A stretch of DNA of 6,577 bases from Clostridia bacterium (GTDB lineage Bacteria; Bacillota; Clostridia; Oscillospirales; Acutalibacteraceae), in assembly GCA_017501865.1 (NCBI GenBank), contig JAFVWD010000178.1:1-6577 (forward strand), given 5' to 3'. The notes below the pieces were generated by a model. It saw only the letters and a list, made by a program, of their open reading frames with translations. It did no database searches and was not told the origin of the DNA. This document shows, piece by piece, positions 5,337 to 6,577 of the stretch. Numbering within the stretch: the first letter of the stretch is position 1; each line of letters opens with the position of its first letter. Position numbers and translations under genes: made by a program.

Positions 5337-6479
5337 CATAAAAAAATAATATCTGTCGTTCTCGTAATTCTTTTAATTTATCCGCTTTTTTGTGTCAATG
5401 CTTCTGCAAATAATGATGTGTCCCTTTCTGCAAAATCTGCAATTCTGATTGATGCAGAAACGAATGATATTTTATTTGCAAAAAACGAACACGAAAAACG
5501 AGGTATTGCAAGTACTACAAAAATACTTACTTCGTTAATTGCCTTGGAGTACGGGGAACCTGATAAGGTGTTTACGGCATCAAAAGAAGCAGTTACCGTT
5601 GAAGGTACTTCCATTGGGTTGAAACCGGGTGACAAGATAACACTCAGGTCATTGGTGTACGGAATGCTTTTGGAAAGCGGGAATGATGCAGCTAATGTTA
5701 CTGCCTATGCAATATCAGGGAGTATCAGTAGCTTTTCTGAGCTTATGAATGATTATGCTTCGATGCTTGGTATGAAAAACAGTAGTTTTAAAAATCCATC
5801 GGGGTTGACTGATAAGGAGCATTTTTCTACCGCATATGACATGGCGATTTTGACATCGGCAGCAATCAGGAATCCTGTATTCAAGAGAATTTGTTCTACT
5901 GAAACGGCAGTTATAGATTTTGGTACACCTGAGATTTCACGAAGACTTTCGAATCATAACAGGTTGTTGAAAGAGTATGATGGCATTTTCGGGGTAAAAA
6001 CAGGCTACACTAAGGCAAGCGGAAGGTGTTTGGTTACTGCTTGTTCGAGAAAAGGTGTTACGCTTATCTGTGTTACTTTGAACGCTTATGATGATTGGGA
6101 AGATCATAAAAAATTATACGATTACGGTTTTTCATTGTATTCAGAGAGTATTGCTAATATTGATTTAACAGAGCTTTCTGTTCCCGTTACTTCTGCTGAT
6201 GTGAAAACCGTTCCGGTGACGTATGCTTACGATTTTGACTTGATGTCACGAGAGCAAGATATACTTGCAGGTATGGTTTATATTGAAAAGTTTCTTTACC
6301 CACCTGTAAAAAAAGGTGATATTGTTGGTGAAGTTATTTTCAGAAACAATGATAATAAGATAATAAAAAATGTGCCGTTGATTGCTTGTGTGAATGCTAA
6401 TCCTTTGTATCCGGAAGAAAAAAACGATGTGTCATTTTTTACAAAAATAAAAAAATTTATAGAAGGACTGTCGGTATGA
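5334..6479 (+). CDS. Secreted D-alanyl-D-alanine carboxypeptidase (peptidase S11, DacB/DacF-like)
   Basis: This low-molecular-weight penicillin-binding protein would remove the terminal D-Ala from peptidoglycan stem peptides outside the membrane, limiting cross-linking. The 381-residue protein has a signal peptide (KK at 3-4, hydrophobic 5-20) with likely cleavage after ASA at 23-25. All three active-site motifs are present: SxxK as STTK (60-63, Ser60 the nucleophile), SGN (115-117) and KTG (222-224). A beta-rich C-terminal domain (about 275-360) and a probable amphipathic end, FFTKIKKFIEGL (368-379), that may hold it to the membrane complete a PBP5-type layout. B. subtilis dacB (spore cortex) lies in a comparable scpAB-rluB region, so a spore-cortex role is plausible, but a vegetative DacF-like or DacA-like role fits the sequence equally well. 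Start is TTG, inside a hairpin that may control expression. Confidence 0.96.
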   Translation: MHKKIISVVLVILLIYPLFCVNASANNDVSLSAKSAILIDAETNDILFAKNEHEKRGIASTTKILTSLIALEYGEPDKVFTASKEAVTVEGTSIGLKPGDKITLRSLVYGMLLESGNDAANVTAYAISGSISSFSELMNDYASMLGMKNSSFKNPSGLTDKEHFSTAYDMAILTSAAIRNPVFKRICSTETAVIDFGTPEISRRLSNHNRLLKEYDGIFGVKTGYTKASGRCLVTACSRKGVTLICVTLNAYDDWEDHKKLYDYGFSLYSESIANIDLTELSVPVTSADVKTVPVTYAYDFDLMSREQDILAGMVYIEKFLYPPVKKGDIVGEVIFRNNDNKIIKNVPLIACVNANPLYPEEKNDVSFFTKIKKFIEGLSV

Positions 6480-6484
6480 CAGAC

Positions 6485-6490
6485 AAGGAA
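6485..6490 (+). promoter_or_regulatory. Closely spaced ribosome-binding site of rluB
   Basis: AAGGAA ends only 2 bases before the ATG at 6493 (3 bases if AAGGA is taken as the core), shorter than usual. An in-frame stop at 6460 and the absence of another ATG leave 6493 as the best start. Confidence 0.45.
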
Positions 6491-6492
6491 AT

Positions 6493-6577
6493 ATGGCTGA
6501 AATAAGATTACAAAAATTTTTATCTGAATGTTCTGGTGCTTCGCGAAGAAAGTCAGAAGAACTTATTCGCGAGGGTA
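6493..6577 (+). CDS. rluB: Ribosomal large-subunit pseudouridine synthase, RluB-like (3' partial)
   Basis: Only the first 28 codons are visible before the right edge. MAEIRLQKFLSEC (1-13) followed by GASRRKSEELIREG (15-28) is the start of an S4 RNA-binding domain as found at the N-terminus of RsuA/RluB-family pseudouridine synthases, which modify a uridine in 23S (RluB) or 16S (RsuA) rRNA. The catalytic domain is outside the window. RluB is preferred because rluB lies downstream of scpAB and a dacB-type gene in other Firmicutes; the S4 part alone cannot separate the subfamilies. The gene starts 13 bases after the carboxypeptidase stop and is probably co-transcribed with it. Confidence 0.85.
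   Translation, partial: MAEIRLQKFLSECSGASRRKSEELIREG

Noticed and set aside
5378..5635. Open frame on the minus strand opposite the carboxypeptidase
   Set aside because: It lies fully inside a well-identified gene and has no motif of its own.

Overview
The window looks like a core chromosomal segment of a low-GC Gram-positive bacterium, most likely an anaerobic member of the Clostridia. The DNA is AT-rich, Shine-Dalgarno sequences are strong, and three of the ten starts are TTG. The gene set (YqhQ/DUF1385, PrmC, ScpA, ScpB, DUF2953, YtfJ/GerW, an S11 D-Ala-D-Ala carboxypeptidase and RluB) is typical of that class. GerW and the carboxypeptidase point to a sporulating lineage, although the sequence does not prove that the organism makes spores. 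All ten genes lie on the + strand. There are no RNA genes, mobile elements or CRISPR arrays, and no stretch over 300 bases lacks a gene.

Region 1 (1-2026) holds the ATPase end of a sensor histidine kinase cut by the left edge, then yqhQ (membrane protein of unknown function) and prmC (release-factor glutamine methyltransferase). These genes overlap at their ends, and prmC starts at a TTG that overlaps the yqhQ stop. Region 2 (2027-2081) is a 55-base gap with a good sigma-A-type promoter (TTGACA, 18 nt, TAAAAT) whose -35 lies inside a perfect 8-3-8 inverted repeat, a candidate operator. Region 3 (2082-5266) is probably one operon: a site-2-type metalloprotease, scpA and scpB (partners of SMC in chromosome condensation), a DUF2953 membrane protein and ytfJ/gerW.

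Region 4 (5267-6577) holds a secreted D-Ala-D-Ala carboxypeptidase and the first 28 codons of rluB. Between ytfJ and the carboxypeptidase, a 17-pair hairpin (5286-5302 with 5320-5336) covers both the ribosome-binding site and the TTG start of the carboxypeptidase. An upstream segment (5271-5279) can pair instead with the hairpin's left arm. This switch-like layout is the most unusual regulatory signal in the window. The second notable point is a QLSLF pentapeptide in the C-terminal tail of ScpB, which matches the known sliding-clamp (DnaN) binding consensus.

From memory, the order scpA-scpB-...-carboxypeptidase-...-rluB resembles the Bacillus subtilis scpA-scpB-ypuI-dacB-spmA-spmB-rluB region, with DUF2953-ytfJ in place of ypuI and without spmAB. 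The genes combine chromosome organisation, envelope and spore functions with translation housekeeping (PrmC, RluB).
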